Source of the DNA: Streptomyces sp. CB02009
Lineage (GTDB): Bacteria > Actinomycetota > Actinomycetes > Streptomycetales > Streptomycetaceae
NCBI RefSeq assembly: GCF_001905825.1
Contig: NZ_LIVV01000001.1
Coordinates: 1,502,379 to 1,566,378, forward strand
Direction: 5' to 3'
Length of the DNA: 64,000 nt
The position numbers were made by a program, and so were the translations under genes. Positions 16,997 to 26,238 of the stretch are shown piece after piece; the stretch's first letter is position 1; the number at the start of each line of letters is the position of its first letter. The notes under the pieces are model-generated. The model saw only the letters and a program-made list of their open reading frames with translations, ran no database searches and was not told the DNA's origin.

Positions 16997-18316
16997 ATGA
17001 CACTGCTGCCGATCACCGTGCCCGCGTCCCTGCTGGACACCCACCACCTCGATCCCGACGCCGCCGACTGGGGACTGAGGGTCGATCACGCGGTGGCGAC
17101 GACGGCAGGCGACACCTATGTCCTGACCGGCCTGCGCCGATACCGCGGGTACGACGACGACACTGCCGACCCCGCCGAGCGGGATTTCGGCTACCAGCTG
17201 ATCACTCGCTACGGCTCCGACGGAAAGCCCACCGCCACCGCCGTGTTCGGACAGGCGGTGCCGGGTGGTGGCCCGTCGGCGATACCGGAGGCCGAGGGGA
17301 CGACGCTCGCCCTCCTCCCGGACGGTGCCGTCGCTGTCAGCTCCAAGCCCGGCAGCACCCATCTGCTCTCCCCGGAGCTGGACGCGGTCCTCGCCTCCTG
17401 GCCGATGCCCTGGGGCTGGGAGAGGCAGCGCGGCCCCGGGGAAGACCCGTTCGCCGCGTCGATCGCCGTCACCCCCGCGGGTCGACTGCTGTGCGCGACC
17501 TCCGAGTACGGGCTCAGCAACTGGGCCGGCGCCCACCTCAACATCGTCGCCGTCTCCGAACCGGGTGCGGCCCTCGGGCCGGGCCGCAAGCCCGTGCTGC
17601 GCGCCATCGCGACCCTGGACGCGCGCACCGACGGCCAGAGCGACACGGACTGGTACGCGCACGTACGGTACGGCGAGGAGCCGGTGGTGCGCGGCAACCG
17701 GCCGTCGCCCTCGTTGACCGAGGCCCTGTCCGAGCTCACCGGGACCAGCGGCAGTCTCTACGGCTACCTCGACTCCAGGATGACCCGCCCGGCAGCGCTC
17801 GGCGACGACCTGTTCGTCGTCCCGGTCTTCGGGAAGACCTACCGTTCGAGCAACAGGGGCCAGGAGTTCAGCTTCGCCCTCGTCGACGACCGCGGAGCGC
17901 TGCACGGAAGGCTGGGCGGCCTGCACCTGCGTGACGACAGCCCCTTCACCGGCTTCGACTTCACCGTCGTCGCCGACCCGTACCGCGCCCGCGCCTTCCA
18001 TCTCAACCGCTACGGCCTGTACGCCTGGAGCGCCGACGGGGTGCTGCGCGCGCGGATGTCCACCGCGGAGAAGCCGTTCAAGCCCCTCGTCCACTTCGCC
18101 CTCCTGGAGTGCACACCCGCGGGGGAGCTGCTCCTCGCCCACCGCAAGCAGCACCTGCTGCTGAGGGTTCCCGTGCCGCAGGACCTGGACGACCTGGCGA
18201 CGGCGGTGGAGGACGCGCTGAAGGGCTACGGGCGCGAGCGCGCCGCGCTGAAGAAGCAGTACGGGCCCGTGAACTGGCTCTGGGCGGACAGCGCCGCGAC
18301 CGTGCACGCGCTGTGA
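16997..18316 (+). CDS. Hypothetical beta-propeller-like cytoplasmic protein
   Basis: The 439-residue protein has no signal peptide or membrane helix. It contains repeated beta-strand stretches (for example LALLPDGAVAVSS, AVTPAGRLLCATSEYGL and LYAWSADGVLRARM), consistent with a propeller, and ends with a helix and GPVNWLWADSA. No catalytic motif is seen and I do not recognise a named family. The ATG follows GGGAGAGGATGTCGGC. It stands alone between a terminator and the MerR-controlled oxidoreductase. Confidence 0.75.
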   Translation: MTLLPITVPASLLDTHHLDPDAADWGLRVDHAVATTAGDTYVLTGLRRYRGYDDDTADPAERDFGYQLITRYGSDGKPTATAVFGQAVPGGGPSAIPEAEGTTLALLPDGAVAVSSKPGSTHLLSPELDAVLASWPMPWGWERQRGPGEDPFAASIAVTPAGRLLCATSEYGLSNWAGAHLNIVAVSEPGAALGPGRKPVLRAIATLDARTDGQSDTDWYAHVRYGEEPVVRGNRPSPSLTEALSELTGTSGSLYGYLDSRMTRPAALGDDLFVVPVFGKTYRSSNRGQEFSFALVDDRGALHGRLGGLHLRDDSPFTGFDFTVVADPYRARAFHLNRYGLYAWSADGVLRARMSTAEKPFKPLVHFALLECTPAGELLLAHRKQHLLLRVPVPQDLDDLATAVEDALKGYGRERAALKKQYGPVNWLWADSAATVHAL

Positions 18317-18362
18317 GGCGGCCGACGAACCCGTCGGCCAACTGGCCTTCTCAGGAACGGGC

Positions 18363-18394
18363 TTGCCCCTGACCCATGGGTCAGGGCTTAGCGT
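18363..18394 (+). promoter_or_regulatory. MerR-type promoter with palindromic operator
   Basis: TTGCCC (18363-18368) and TAGCGT (18389-18394) are separated by 20 bases, longer than the usual 17. A perfect 20-base palindrome, CCCTGACCCATGGGTCAGGG (18367-18386), fills the spacer. This is the arrangement MerR-family activators correct by untwisting DNA. The ATG of the oxidoreductase starts six bases after the -10, so its mRNA would be leaderless. Confidence 0.75.
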
Positions 18395-18400
18395 CCGGCC

Positions 18401-19402
18401 ATGAACACGACGCATCAGCTCGTACGACTCCTCCGTCGCCCCGCCGGGTTGCCGACCCCGGACGACTTCGCTCTGGTCGAGGCCCCGGTTCCCGAGCCCG
18501 AGGACGGCCAGGTACTCGTCCGCAACACCCACTTCCTCGTCTTTCCGGGCTTGCGCACCCTCATGGGAGGCGAGACGCGTGATGTGCCGCTGCCGCCGCT
18601 GCGCCCCGGCGACACCCTGTTCGGGCCCGCGATCGGCGAGGTGGTCGACGGCCCGCTGGAGAAGGGCCGGTCGGTGCTGCACCTGCAGGGCTGGCGGGAG
18701 TACGCGACGCCCGGTGCCGACGCGTGCAGGCCGTTGGAGGAAGTCCTGCCCGACCCGGTGGCCCACCTGGCCCAGGGATCCGCGGCCTACGGCGCGCTCA
18801 CCCGCCTGGCCGAAGTCCGAGAGGGGGACACGGTGTTCGTGACGGGCGCCGCCGGCGCCGTGGGCACCCTGGCGGGGCAGATCGCCCGCCTGCTGGGTGC
18901 CGCCCGCGTGATCGGCAGCACCGGCTCACCGGACAAGGCCCGGCGACTGGAGCGGGAACTCGGCTACGACGCCGTCGTGCTGCGCGACGGAGCCCCGATC
19001 GACGAACAGCTGGCCCAGGCCGCGCCGGACGGCATCGACATCGTCCTCGACACCGTGGGCGGGGAGCAGTTGACGGCCGCCGTCCACGCGGCGAACCGAG
19101 GAGCCCGGTTCGCGCTGGTGGGCGCCCTGGCCGGCCAGCTGTCCCCGGATCGGGCGGGCGGGAGCGCGCCGACCGTGCTCGACACGTACCGGTTGCTCAC
19201 CAGGGGCATCACGATCGCCGGCTACAACGGCATGGACCACCCGGATGTCGAGGCGGAGTGGGAGACCCGCTTCGGGGACTGGCTGCGGGCGGGCGAGATC
19301 CGATTCCCGTACACCGCGATCCAGGGAATGCGGCAGGCCCCGGAGGCGTTGCCGCGACTGATCGCCGGCCGCTCCTTCGGCGCGGCGATCGTGGAGCTGT
19401 AG
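18401..19402 (+). CDS. Zinc-independent MDR oxidoreductase (prostaglandin/alkenal reductase-like)
   Basis: The 333-residue protein is a medium-chain reductase lacking zinc ligands. It has the NAD(P)-binding motif TGAAGAVGTLAGQIARLLG near residue 150 and SDNAGxMxG-like family regions such as FGPAIGEVVDGPL and YNGMDHPD. Homologues reduce alpha,beta-unsaturated ketones and aldehydes with NADPH. It is preceded by a MerR-type promoter and followed 35 bases later by a MerR gene, so it is probably induced by an electrophile or related stress. Its true substrate is unknown. Confidence 0.9.
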   Translation: MNTTHQLVRLLRRPAGLPTPDDFALVEAPVPEPEDGQVLVRNTHFLVFPGLRTLMGGETRDVPLPPLRPGDTLFGPAIGEVVDGPLEKGRSVLHLQGWREYATPGADACRPLEEVLPDPVAHLAQGSAAYGALTRLAEVREGDTVFVTGAAGAVGTLAGQIARLLGAARVIGSTGSPDKARRLERELGYDAVVLRDGAPIDEQLAQAAPDGIDIVLDTVGGEQLTAAVHAANRGARFALVGALAGQLSPDRAGGSAPTVLDTYRLLTRGITIAGYNGMDHPDVEAEWETRFGDWLRAGEIRFPYTAIQGMRQAPEALPRLIAGRSFGAAIVEL

Positions 19403-19437
19403 TCACAGCGTGGAGCCGTGGTCGACGGGGAGCGGGC

Positions 19438-19821
19438 ATGCGGATCGGTGAAGCAGCGGCGGCGGCCGGAACCACCCCACGCGCTCTGCGCCTGTACGAG
19501 GCCCGCGGCCTGCTCCGGCCCGCGCCACGTACCCCGTCCGGCCAACGGGAGTACGGCCCTGCGGACGTGGCACGCGTGCGCGTCATCCGCAACCTGCTCG
19601 CTCTGGGCCTCACCCTGGAGGACCTGCGCCGTCGCGCCCACCGGCTGGACCTCCTCGTCCAGGACCCGGCGGGGTCCTGCGACGGCCGCCCCGGTGAGTT
19701 CCACGGTGTCGTGGCCGATCGCCTGGCAACCCTGGACGCCGAGATCGCCCGCCTCACGCACCTTCGGCAGAGCCTTGCCGCGGCGGCAGGCGGGCCGGAG
19801 CACGAGAGGGAGAGGGAGTAG
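19438..19821 (+). CDS. MerR-family transcriptional regulator
   Basis: The 127-residue protein has the MerR N-terminal winged helix MRIGEAAAAAGTTPRALRLY, the linked EARGLLRPAPR wing and a coiled-coil dimerisation helix from about residue 70 to 118. A single cysteine (DPAGSCDG) lies near the sensor loop. The ATG follows GGGGAGCGGGC and the gene sits 35 bases after the oxidoreductase. It almost certainly acts on the palindrome at 18367-18386, controlling its own operon. The inducing signal is unknown. Confidence 0.92.
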   Translation: MRIGEAAAAAGTTPRALRLYEARGLLRPAPRTPSGQREYGPADVARVRVIRNLLALGLTLEDLRRRAHRLDLLVQDPAGSCDGRPGEFHGVVADRLATLDAEIARLTHLRQSLAAAAGGPEHERERE

Positions 19822-19832
19822 CGCGGATCCGC

Positions 19833-19872
19833 CCTGATGCCTGATGTCTGATTCCGGATGTCTGATGTCTGT
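19833..19872. repeat. Degenerate CTGATGT repeats
   Basis: After the MerR stop, units like CTGATG and TGATGTCTG recur about five times over 40 bases. They lie between two genes read in the same direction. Slipped-strand origin, as for the 7-bp tract at 34990, is possible. Confidence 0.45.
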
Positions 19873-19943
19873 TGCCTTCGGGCCGATGCTCGGCCCGGAC
19901 GGCCGCTCTTGTTCCGCCGCGACCCGGCGGGGATCATGATCGC

Positions 19944-21881
19944 GTGCAACGCCGAGAGGAACTCCACGAACTGCTCCTGCGCGCCGGACTCACGGTCGTC
20001 GAGGAGGTGTACCCGGGCAGTCTGTTCCCGCCGGAGGCCGGCTGGCGGATCGCGCGGGGGATCGCGGCGCCGGACGGCGCGGTACGGGAAGCCCTCGACT
20101 CCGTGTGGTGGCGTCGCCTGGCAGGCGCCGAGGGCGAGTTCCTGGTGGCCGTCCTCGGACACCGGATCGGCGGCAACGACTCCTGGTGGACCCGGGTCCG
20201 TTTCGCCGACGCCGACGCCGACGCTGCTGACGTGCCTGGGCTGACCGGCGGCCCCGGGTTCGTGGCGCTCTCCCTCGACGGGCAGCTGCTGCTCGCGGAG
20301 GTGCCCGGAGCGGACGGGGACCGGGTGACGGCCCTCGACCGGCTGCCGGAGCGGCTGACCGAGGCGGCCGAGGCCGCCGGAGCCGAGAAGGAGACCGAAC
20401 GTGCCGAGATCTGGGCAGCGGTGCCAGGCCGGCCGGCCTGGCCCTTGCACTGGGCGGAGGCGATCGGCTTCAACCCGGCCGCCCCGGACGAGCTGTTGAT
20501 CCGCCTGCTGGATGTGGAGCTGGGCTTCCTGCACGGCTGCGACCGCCCCGCCGTACTCGACGCCGCCGTGGCGCATCCCGATCCGAAGGTGCGCGCGAGC
20601 CCCGCGGACACCTTCCGGCCCAAGCTCACGCCCGACCAGTGGATACGCCTGGTCCGTGCCGAACCGTCGCCGAGCCGGCGCGCACTCCTGGCCGAGCACG
20701 CCTGCGCCTGGGGCGTCGAACTCCCCGACGACCTGTACGACGACCTCCTCGCTGGCCCGTCCCGCCGTCAGGCCGCCGAACTCCCGGGGCTCCCCGCGCA
20801 CCACCTCCCCAGCCTGGCGGCCGACGCCGATCCCCAGGTGCGGGCGACAGCCTGCGCCCGGTGGGAGGACCTCGCCGCGCCGCTGCGGGCGCTCCTGCTG
20901 GCCGACACCGACGACGCGGTGCGTACGGCGGCGCTGCTCGCCCACCACACCGCCGTCCCCATGCCTCACGAGGTCTTCGCAGCGCTGCCCCAGCCCGGGC
21001 GCGCGCTCGCACAGTGCCGTCTCGCGCCCGGCCTCGAGGCGGAACTGCTCCGGGACGGTAACGAGGAGGTACGCCGGACACTGGCCGCCAACCCGGCGCT
21101 CAGTGCCCACGGAGTCGCCGTCCTGGCGGAGGACCCGTACGACGACATCCGTTCGGTGGTGGCGCTGCGACCCGACCTCGATGAGGAGCAACGTGCCGCG
21201 GTGCGCCACGACTTCGACCCGACGTCGATGTCGCGCACCCTGCCCTGGGTCGAGGACCGCCACGGTGACGCCGACGCGATGCGACGACTCGCAGCGTCCT
21301 CCCATCCACTCGTCCGGCGAAGCGTGGCCCGCGCCCGGCGGCTTCCACCGGACGTCGTCGAGCGTCTGGCACGGGACGAGGACCGGACGGTCCGCCTGTT
21401 CCTCGCCGAATCGTGCGACGACGCCCCGGCCGAGATGCTCCTGGAGGTCTGGCGGTGGTGGGACGGCAGCTTCTCCCACCCCGACCGCCCCCGCAGCCAC
21501 CCCAACTTCCCCCGTACGGGACTGCTGCGCCACGCCTCCGACCCCTCCGGGCGGATGCGCCGTCTTGCCCTGGACGACCCGGAGTCCACGCCTGCCGACG
21601 TCGCGCGGCTCGCCCGCGACCCGGAAGCCCAGGTGCGCCACCGCGCGGCCGAGGACCCCAGGCTGTCGCCGGCCGACGCGGTGCGGCTGCTGAACGACCC
21701 GGCGGCCCACGTCCGAGGGGCCGCGATGCGCAGTCCGCGGCTGCCCGCCCGCGTCATCACCGGGCTCCTGCACGACCGCGACACGGCATGCGCGGCGGTC
21801 ACCAACCCGGCGATCCCGGTCCCCGTCCTGCACCGCATCCTGGCCGCAGCGGAGGCAGCTGTGGCGGCAGCCCGACGCTGA
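19944..21881 (+). CDS. Leucine-rich-variant/HEAT-like repeat protein
   Basis: The 645-residue protein is a chain of helical repeats, many ending with D/NPxxxVR (for example AHPDPKVRAS, DADPQVRATA, DGNEEVRRTL and RDPEAQVRHRA). Pairs such as NPALSAHGVAVLAEDPYDDIR follow the LRV (leucine-rich variant) pattern. No enzyme domain is seen, so it is probably a scaffold. The GTG start at 19944 is tentative. A related protein is encoded at 26239-27780, with the shared opening FNPAAPxxxLxRLLD. The gene lies 41 bases before a HEAT protein gene. Confidence 0.8.
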   Translation: MQRREELHELLLRAGLTVVEEVYPGSLFPPEAGWRIARGIAAPDGAVREALDSVWWRRLAGAEGEFLVAVLGHRIGGNDSWWTRVRFADADADAADVPGLTGGPGFVALSLDGQLLLAEVPGADGDRVTALDRLPERLTEAAEAAGAEKETERAEIWAAVPGRPAWPLHWAEAIGFNPAAPDELLIRLLDVELGFLHGCDRPAVLDAAVAHPDPKVRASPADTFRPKLTPDQWIRLVRAEPSPSRRALLAEHACAWGVELPDDLYDDLLAGPSRRQAAELPGLPAHHLPSLAADADPQVRATACARWEDLAAPLRALLLADTDDAVRTAALLAHHTAVPMPHEVFAALPQPGRALAQCRLAPGLEAELLRDGNEEVRRTLAANPALSAHGVAVLAEDPYDDIRSVVALRPDLDEEQRAAVRHDFDPTSMSRTLPWVEDRHGDADAMRRLAASSHPLVRRSVARARRLPPDVVERLARDEDRTVRLFLAESCDDAPAEMLLEVWRWWDGSFSHPDRPRSHPNFPRTGLLRHASDPSGRMRRLALDDPESTPADVARLARDPEAQVRHRAAEDPRLSPADAVRLLNDPAAHVRGAAMRSPRLPARVITGLLHDRDTACAAVTNPAIPVPVLHRILAAAEAAVAAARR

Positions 21882-21922
21882 ACACCGCCGCACCCCTCCC
21901 GTACGTGGCCGACAATGCCTGC

Positions 21923-23596
21923 ATGGGGGAACACGACACGGTCCGGGCACGCCTGCGCGCCGCTGTGCGTGCCGACGACCCTTGGACCGCGCTGTCCGCA
22001 CTGTCCGCACTGTCCGCGCTCGACGCCGACCGGCCCGGCGGTCTCGCTGACGCGGTCGAGGAGCTGTACCGGTCGGACGCGGACCGGGCCGCCCTCCGCC
22101 CCTGCTTCGGCTGGCTCCTCGGGGTGCTCGGAGAGGCCGGTGACGAGCTGCTGCTGAGGTTGTTGTTGGCCGAGCAGGCCTTCGCTGCCGACGACCGCCG
22201 GGATCTGCTGAGGACCGCCGTGGCGCGCAGGCTGCGGCTCCCCGCCGAGCTGCTGCGCACGTACGGGGAACAGGCGCCCGCATCCGGTGGGACAGGCGCT
22301 CATGCCGACGGCCCGCCCGCATCCGAACTCGTCGATGCCATGGGACTCTCCGGCGATGCGTCCTTCGCCCCGCGCCTGGGCGATCTCCTCGGAAGCCCCG
22401 CCGTGCGCGGCCGCGCCGCGCTCGCGCTGGGCCGTCTCGGCGTCCGCGCGTGGACGGCGCCGATCGCCGGCCTGCTGTCCGAGGTGAACGGGCTGGACCA
22501 CACCGCGTTCGTCGTCGCCCTTGAGCTGATGGGCGATCCCGCCGCCGTGCCGTACCTGCTGCGCTGGTTGGCCGAGAGCGGCGAGGACCGGGTGTACGAC
22601 GTCCATCACGCGCTCGTACGGCTCACCGGACGCGACCCGCTCCTGCCGGAGCGCGCGAGCGGAGCGGCGTACGCGGCGGCCGTGCGCGCTGCCTGGGCCG
22701 GCGGACGCACCGAGCGCGCGCCCGCGGTGGTGCGGGACCTCGCCGTCGAGTCCGGCACGTGGGCCCGGTTCTCCGTCGACGACGGCGCGGGCCGGATCCG
22801 GGTCGCCTTCGACCCTCCGTCGCCCGGTGCCACCTGGCCGCGCTGGAACCGGTCCCTGACCTTCGACGGGAAGCCGCTGTACCAGGTCGGCTCGTACTGC
22901 GACACGTGCGAGCTGGGCTTGGCGTTGCTGGGTTGGCCCGAGGACGAGGCGAGGTCGATCGCAGCCCGCATGCGCGGGCGGCTGGCCCGCCTGGAACGGC
23001 TCGACGCCGCGCTGCTCGCCGAATGGAGTCCCGTGCTGGCTGAGCTGGAGACCGGTCACTACCGCGCCCTCCTGCTCGACCTTCCGCTGGAGCGGGTGTC
23101 CGACGCCGCCCGGTCGTGGTGGTACCGCCGCGCGGCGGCCCGGGCGGAGGTGGACGATGACGACTCCGCGTACGCCGATGACCCTCCCGAGGACTACTGG
23201 CCCGGTGTCGCGCACTTCCAACTGACCACGCCGGTGCCGGGCGGACGAGTGCCGTGCACGTACGGGGCCCTCCTGCCCTCGCAGCCGCTGGAGACGCTCG
23301 CCCCGGCAACCGTGGCCCGGCACACGGCGGCCATCGCGGCGGGGGAGCGGCCCGCCGCCGTGGCCCTCGGCTGGATCGACGATCGCTGTGTGGAGGCCCG
23401 GCACATGGAGAGGTGGCTGGTGGGTGCGGTGCTGGACGGTCATCACCGGCTCGCCGCGTACGCGGCCGCCGGGGTGCCGGCCCGGGTCCTCCTGCTCGCC
23501 CGTGTGGGTGAGCGCGGCGCCGAGGGCGGCCTGGAGGGACTGGCGGAGGTGGCCGCGGCGTTCGGACGCCGGGACGAATCCGGCGACGGCACCTGA
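21923..23596 (+). CDS. HEAT-repeat protein with C-terminal DGHHR (ParB/Srx-like) motif
   Basis: The 557-residue protein begins with alpha-helical repeats (to about residue 240), including an LSALSALSAL run encoded by three near-identical 9-base units. A central domain contains YCDTCELGLALLGWPEDEA. The last part has GERPAAVALG, then VLDGHHRLAAYAAAG near residue 505; DGHHR followed by LAA is the second box of ParB/sulfiredoxin-like domains, which bind nucleotides. GACAAT six bases before the ATG suggests leaderless mRNA. It follows the LRV protein gene at 41 bases. The function is not known. Confidence 0.75.
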   Translation: MGEHDTVRARLRAAVRADDPWTALSALSALSALDADRPGGLADAVEELYRSDADRAALRPCFGWLLGVLGEAGDELLLRLLLAEQAFAADDRRDLLRTAVARRLRLPAELLRTYGEQAPASGGTGAHADGPPASELVDAMGLSGDASFAPRLGDLLGSPAVRGRAALALGRLGVRAWTAPIAGLLSEVNGLDHTAFVVALELMGDPAAVPYLLRWLAESGEDRVYDVHHALVRLTGRDPLLPERASGAAYAAAVRAAWAGGRTERAPAVVRDLAVESGTWARFSVDDGAGRIRVAFDPPSPGATWPRWNRSLTFDGKPLYQVGSYCDTCELGLALLGWPEDEARSIAARMRGRLARLERLDAALLAEWSPVLAELETGHYRALLLDLPLERVSDAARSWWYRRAAARAEVDDDDSAYADDPPEDYWPGVAHFQLTTPVPGGRVPCTYGALLPSQPLETLAPATVARHTAAIAAGERPAAVALGWIDDRCVEARHMERWLVGAVLDGHHRLAAYAAAGVPARVLLLARVGERGAEGGLEGLAEVAAAFGRRDESGDGT

Positions 23597-23680
23597 CCCC
23601 GCGCGGCACTCGCGCCCGAAGTGCGTCCGATTGCATCCAGTTGGGCAGCAAAAGGTGAGGTCAGAGAGTCGGATTCCTGG

Positions 23681-23709
23681 TTGACCAGCATTCCGGTACG
23701 GGCGATAGT
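23681..23709 (+). promoter_or_regulatory. Promoter of the TPR-like membrane protein gene
   Basis: TTGACC (23681-23686) and GATAGT (23704-23709) are 17 bases apart, matching the housekeeping consensus at most positions. Transcription should begin near 23716, giving a leader of about 45 bases to the TTG start. Confidence 0.6.
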
Positions 23710-23759
23710 GACGGTCGCGGCCGTGTTCGTCCGGCCTACTGTACCAGGGGTGGGGACTC

Positions 23760-25409
23760 TTGAACGACAACCAGGACAACGTGCGTGACACCGCGCGTGA
23801 CGATGTGCGTGGCGACCTGCGTGACGACGTGCGCAACGGCACGCCCGATGACGTGCGCGACGACGTGCGCGATGACGTGCGAGGACGGATCGACGCGCTC
23901 GTCGCCGTCGGCAGACCGGCCGAGGCGCGGGCCGTCGCACGGACCGCACTCGCCGACGACGGGCCGGAAGCCGGGCTCTTCCTCGCGCTGGCCCGCGCCC
24001 ACATGGCCGAGGACGACGACGACCACGACGACGCCGCCGAGCGGGTCTTCCGCGAGGGCCTGGACGCGTTCCCGGACGACATCGGTCTGCTCGCCGGGTA
24101 CGCGGAGCTCTGCACCCGCAGCGACTCGATGGACCGGCCGGGGCGCCACGCCCGGGGCCCCGTGCTCCTCGCCCGGCTGCGGGAGATCGCGCCGGAGTCG
24201 GCGGAGTTGAAGCGGGCCGACGCTGCGGGAAGCTCCGTTTCCACGAACGCCAGGAACAGCGCCTCGGTGCACCGGGTGCAGTCGTTCGACGCGGCCCGTG
24301 CCTTCGCCGAAGCGCCTACCCCTCAGGCTGCCGCCGATCAGGCCGCCCAGTGGGCTGCGGCGGCCCCGCGCGATCTGCGGTTCGCCGTGCTCGCCGAGAC
24401 GACGGCCGCTCTCGCCGCCACCGGCCGGACCTGGCTCCGCCTGTTGCTGTGCCGCGGTGTCGAGTACCGCTTCGCGACCGGTCTGGTCGTCGCCGTGCTG
24501 ATCGTCCTGCGCATCACGGTCCTGCCGGCCATCCCGTACGGCATGGCGGCGGGGCTGGGGCTGCTGCTGGGCCTGCCGTTCCTCGGCCTCCGCAGACTGC
24601 TGCGGGCCGCCCGTGAGCGGGCCGCCGACCGTATCGCCGCGGCCATATCCGTATCCGCATCCGTATCCGAGGCTGCACCGGGTGCCGAAGCAGGCGACGG
24701 TGCCGAACCGGGCGATGGCGCCGACGCACACGGCGATGCCGAGACGCGCGGCGATGCAGAGGCGCGCGGCGATGACGAAGAAGCAGCCGTCGGGGGCGAC
24801 GGGCCGGGGGCGCCGGAGCTGCCGCCCGTGCCGCGTGTCACTCGTCGTGAGTACGCCTTCGCCGGAGCCGGATTGGCGCTCCTGTTCGCCGTCGGCGGCA
24901 CGTCGTACGCAGCCTCCCTCGAGTACCCCCGCTACGACATCGTCGCTCACGACACGTTCCGCGGTCTGCAAGGCTTCGAGCTGCGCCAGGAGTTCGACCC
25001 GTTCGGTGCGATCTCCGACAGCGAGCTGAACGATTCGACCGCCCGGGTGTACGCCGCCGCGGATGCCGCTCCCGACGCCGCCGCCGAGTACCTGGTGGCG
25101 GTGACGACCGGAGACTTCCACGAGATGCGGGAGTCGTTCGTGGACGACGACAGGCTCTTCCCCGCGGTGACGGACCAGGAGGGCGTCGTCCACGAATCCT
25201 GGCAGGCGGAGACGGGTCCCCACGGAGCGTGGATGCGATGCCTCAGGTACACCGAGGCGGGCACCGGCACGCCGCGGGCGATGTGCGTGTGGGGCGACAA
25301 GGGCAGCATCGGCATGGTCCTTTTCACGGCCGCGGACGAGAACCACGAAGCGGTCGAGGAGACAGCCCGGTCCGTGGGCACCGCCTTCCTCCGGCCCGCC
25401 GCGGACTGA
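23760..25409 (+). CDS. TPR-like membrane protein with DDVR repeats
   Basis: The 549-residue protein likely starts at TTG 23760, with GGGGTGGGG just upstream and no nearby ATG or GTG in frame. Residues 8-42 hold repeats of D(D)VR. A TPR-like region (AGLFLALARAHMAE, then AERVFREGLDAFPDD) follows. Two close hydrophobic helices lie near residues 240-275, an Ala/Gly/Asp/Glu-rich linker near 300-350, a third helix near 365-380, and an extracytoplasmic domain with two cysteines after that. I do not recognise the family. It has its own promoter. Confidence 0.75.
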   Translation: MNDNQDNVRDTARDDVRGDLRDDVRNGTPDDVRDDVRDDVRGRIDALVAVGRPAEARAVARTALADDGPEAGLFLALARAHMAEDDDDHDDAAERVFREGLDAFPDDIGLLAGYAELCTRSDSMDRPGRHARGPVLLARLREIAPESAELKRADAAGSSVSTNARNSASVHRVQSFDAARAFAEAPTPQAAADQAAQWAAAAPRDLRFAVLAETTAALAATGRTWLRLLLCRGVEYRFATGLVVAVLIVLRITVLPAIPYGMAAGLGLLLGLPFLGLRRLLRAARERAADRIAAAISVSASVSEAAPGAEAGDGAEPGDGADAHGDAETRGDAEARGDDEEAAVGGDGPGAPELPPVPRVTRREYAFAGAGLALLFAVGGTSYAASLEYPRYDIVAHDTFRGLQGFELRQEFDPFGAISDSELNDSTARVYAAADAAPDAAAEYLVAVTTGDFHEMRESFVDDDRLFPAVTDQEGVVHESWQAETGPHGAWMRCLRYTEAGTGTPRAMCVWGDKGSIGMVLFTAADENHEAVEETARSVGTAFLRPAAD

Positions 25410-25601
25410 CCGGACGCGGCGAGGCCGGAGCACGCGTGGGCCTGCCGGGTGGGGCGGGCGAGGTACGCGAGGGGTCCGGAGCACGTGAGGTGCATTCGGC
25501 GCCCATCACCTCAGAGACCGTCGCTGACCAGGCCTGACGTCGAGCCGTCGGGCGGAGAAAAGCGATGGTCGCGGCCCTGGAGGCGCCCCTAGCATCCGCC
25601 T

Positions 25602-26207
25602 ATGACAGAAGACATCATGGTGGCAGGCGACCGGCACGACGACACAGAGGCTGCGAGGGAGATCTCCTGGCCGGCCCAGTCCGTCGGTCTCGCCGCACTG
25701 GACATGGGCGACGCCGAGCTCGTCCACAGTTGGCGGTCCGACCCTGTGACGGCCCACCAGATGGGCATCTGGCCACGCTCCCTCACCGCCGTGCGTGAGC
25801 GAATCGAGCGCGACATCGAGGACGACGACCGCGACGACTTCCTCATCCTCGCTCCCGACGGCACCCCCGTCGGCTACGTCGCCCTGACCGGCCAGAGCAT
25901 GGTCAACGGCACCGCCGAGGTCGAGCTGATGCTCTCGGCGGAGCACCGCGGGCTCGGCCACGCGACCGCCGCCCTCGACGCCGTGGTGGACCTCGCCTTC
26001 GGTGAACTCCCGATGTACCGGCTCACGGCGGAGACCCACTCCGACAACGCCCCCGCGCTCGCCGTCCTCGCCAGGTCCGGCTTCACCCTGGAAGGGACCA
26101 GCCGCGCCGCCTGCCTCCACCGGGGGCGCCGCCACGACCTCGCCGTGCTCTCGCTCCTCCGCCCCGAGTGGGAAGCGCTGAGCCGCCCTCGTGCCTGGGA
26201 CGCGTGA
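25602..26207 (+). CDS. GNAT family N-acetyltransferase (RimJ/RimL type)
   Basis: The 201-residue protein shows a GNAT domain from about residue 30. The acetyl-CoA loop is in AEHRGLGHATAALDAV, preceded by the strand AEVELMLSAE, and NAPALAVLARSGFTLEG forms motif B. Such enzymes acetylate amines on proteins, peptides or small molecules. TAGCAT six bases before the ATG suggests leaderless mRNA. It converges with the second LRV gene. Substrate cannot be inferred. Confidence 0.88.
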   Translation: MTEDIMVAGDRHDDTEAAREISWPAQSVGLAALDMGDAELVHSWRSDPVTAHQMGIWPRSLTAVRERIERDIEDDDRDDFLILAPDGTPVGYVALTGQSMVNGTAEVELMLSAEHRGLGHATAALDAVVDLAFGELPMYRLTAETHSDNAPALAVLARSGFTLEGTSRAACLHRGRRHDLAVLSLLRPEWEALSRPRAWDA

Positions 26208-26238
26208 CCGGGCCTCCCACGCGCCCCGGCGCCCACTC

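Noticed and set aside
19209..22322. Very long minus-strand open frame of more than 1000 codons
   Set aside because: It runs opposite to the MerR, LRV and HEAT genes, is Arg/Pro/Gly-rich and has no domain; such shadows are normal at this GC content.
20966..24244. Another minus-strand frame of about 1090 codons
   Set aside because: Same reason; Ser/Arg/Ala-rich translation, and the plus-strand genes have proper domains and codon bias.
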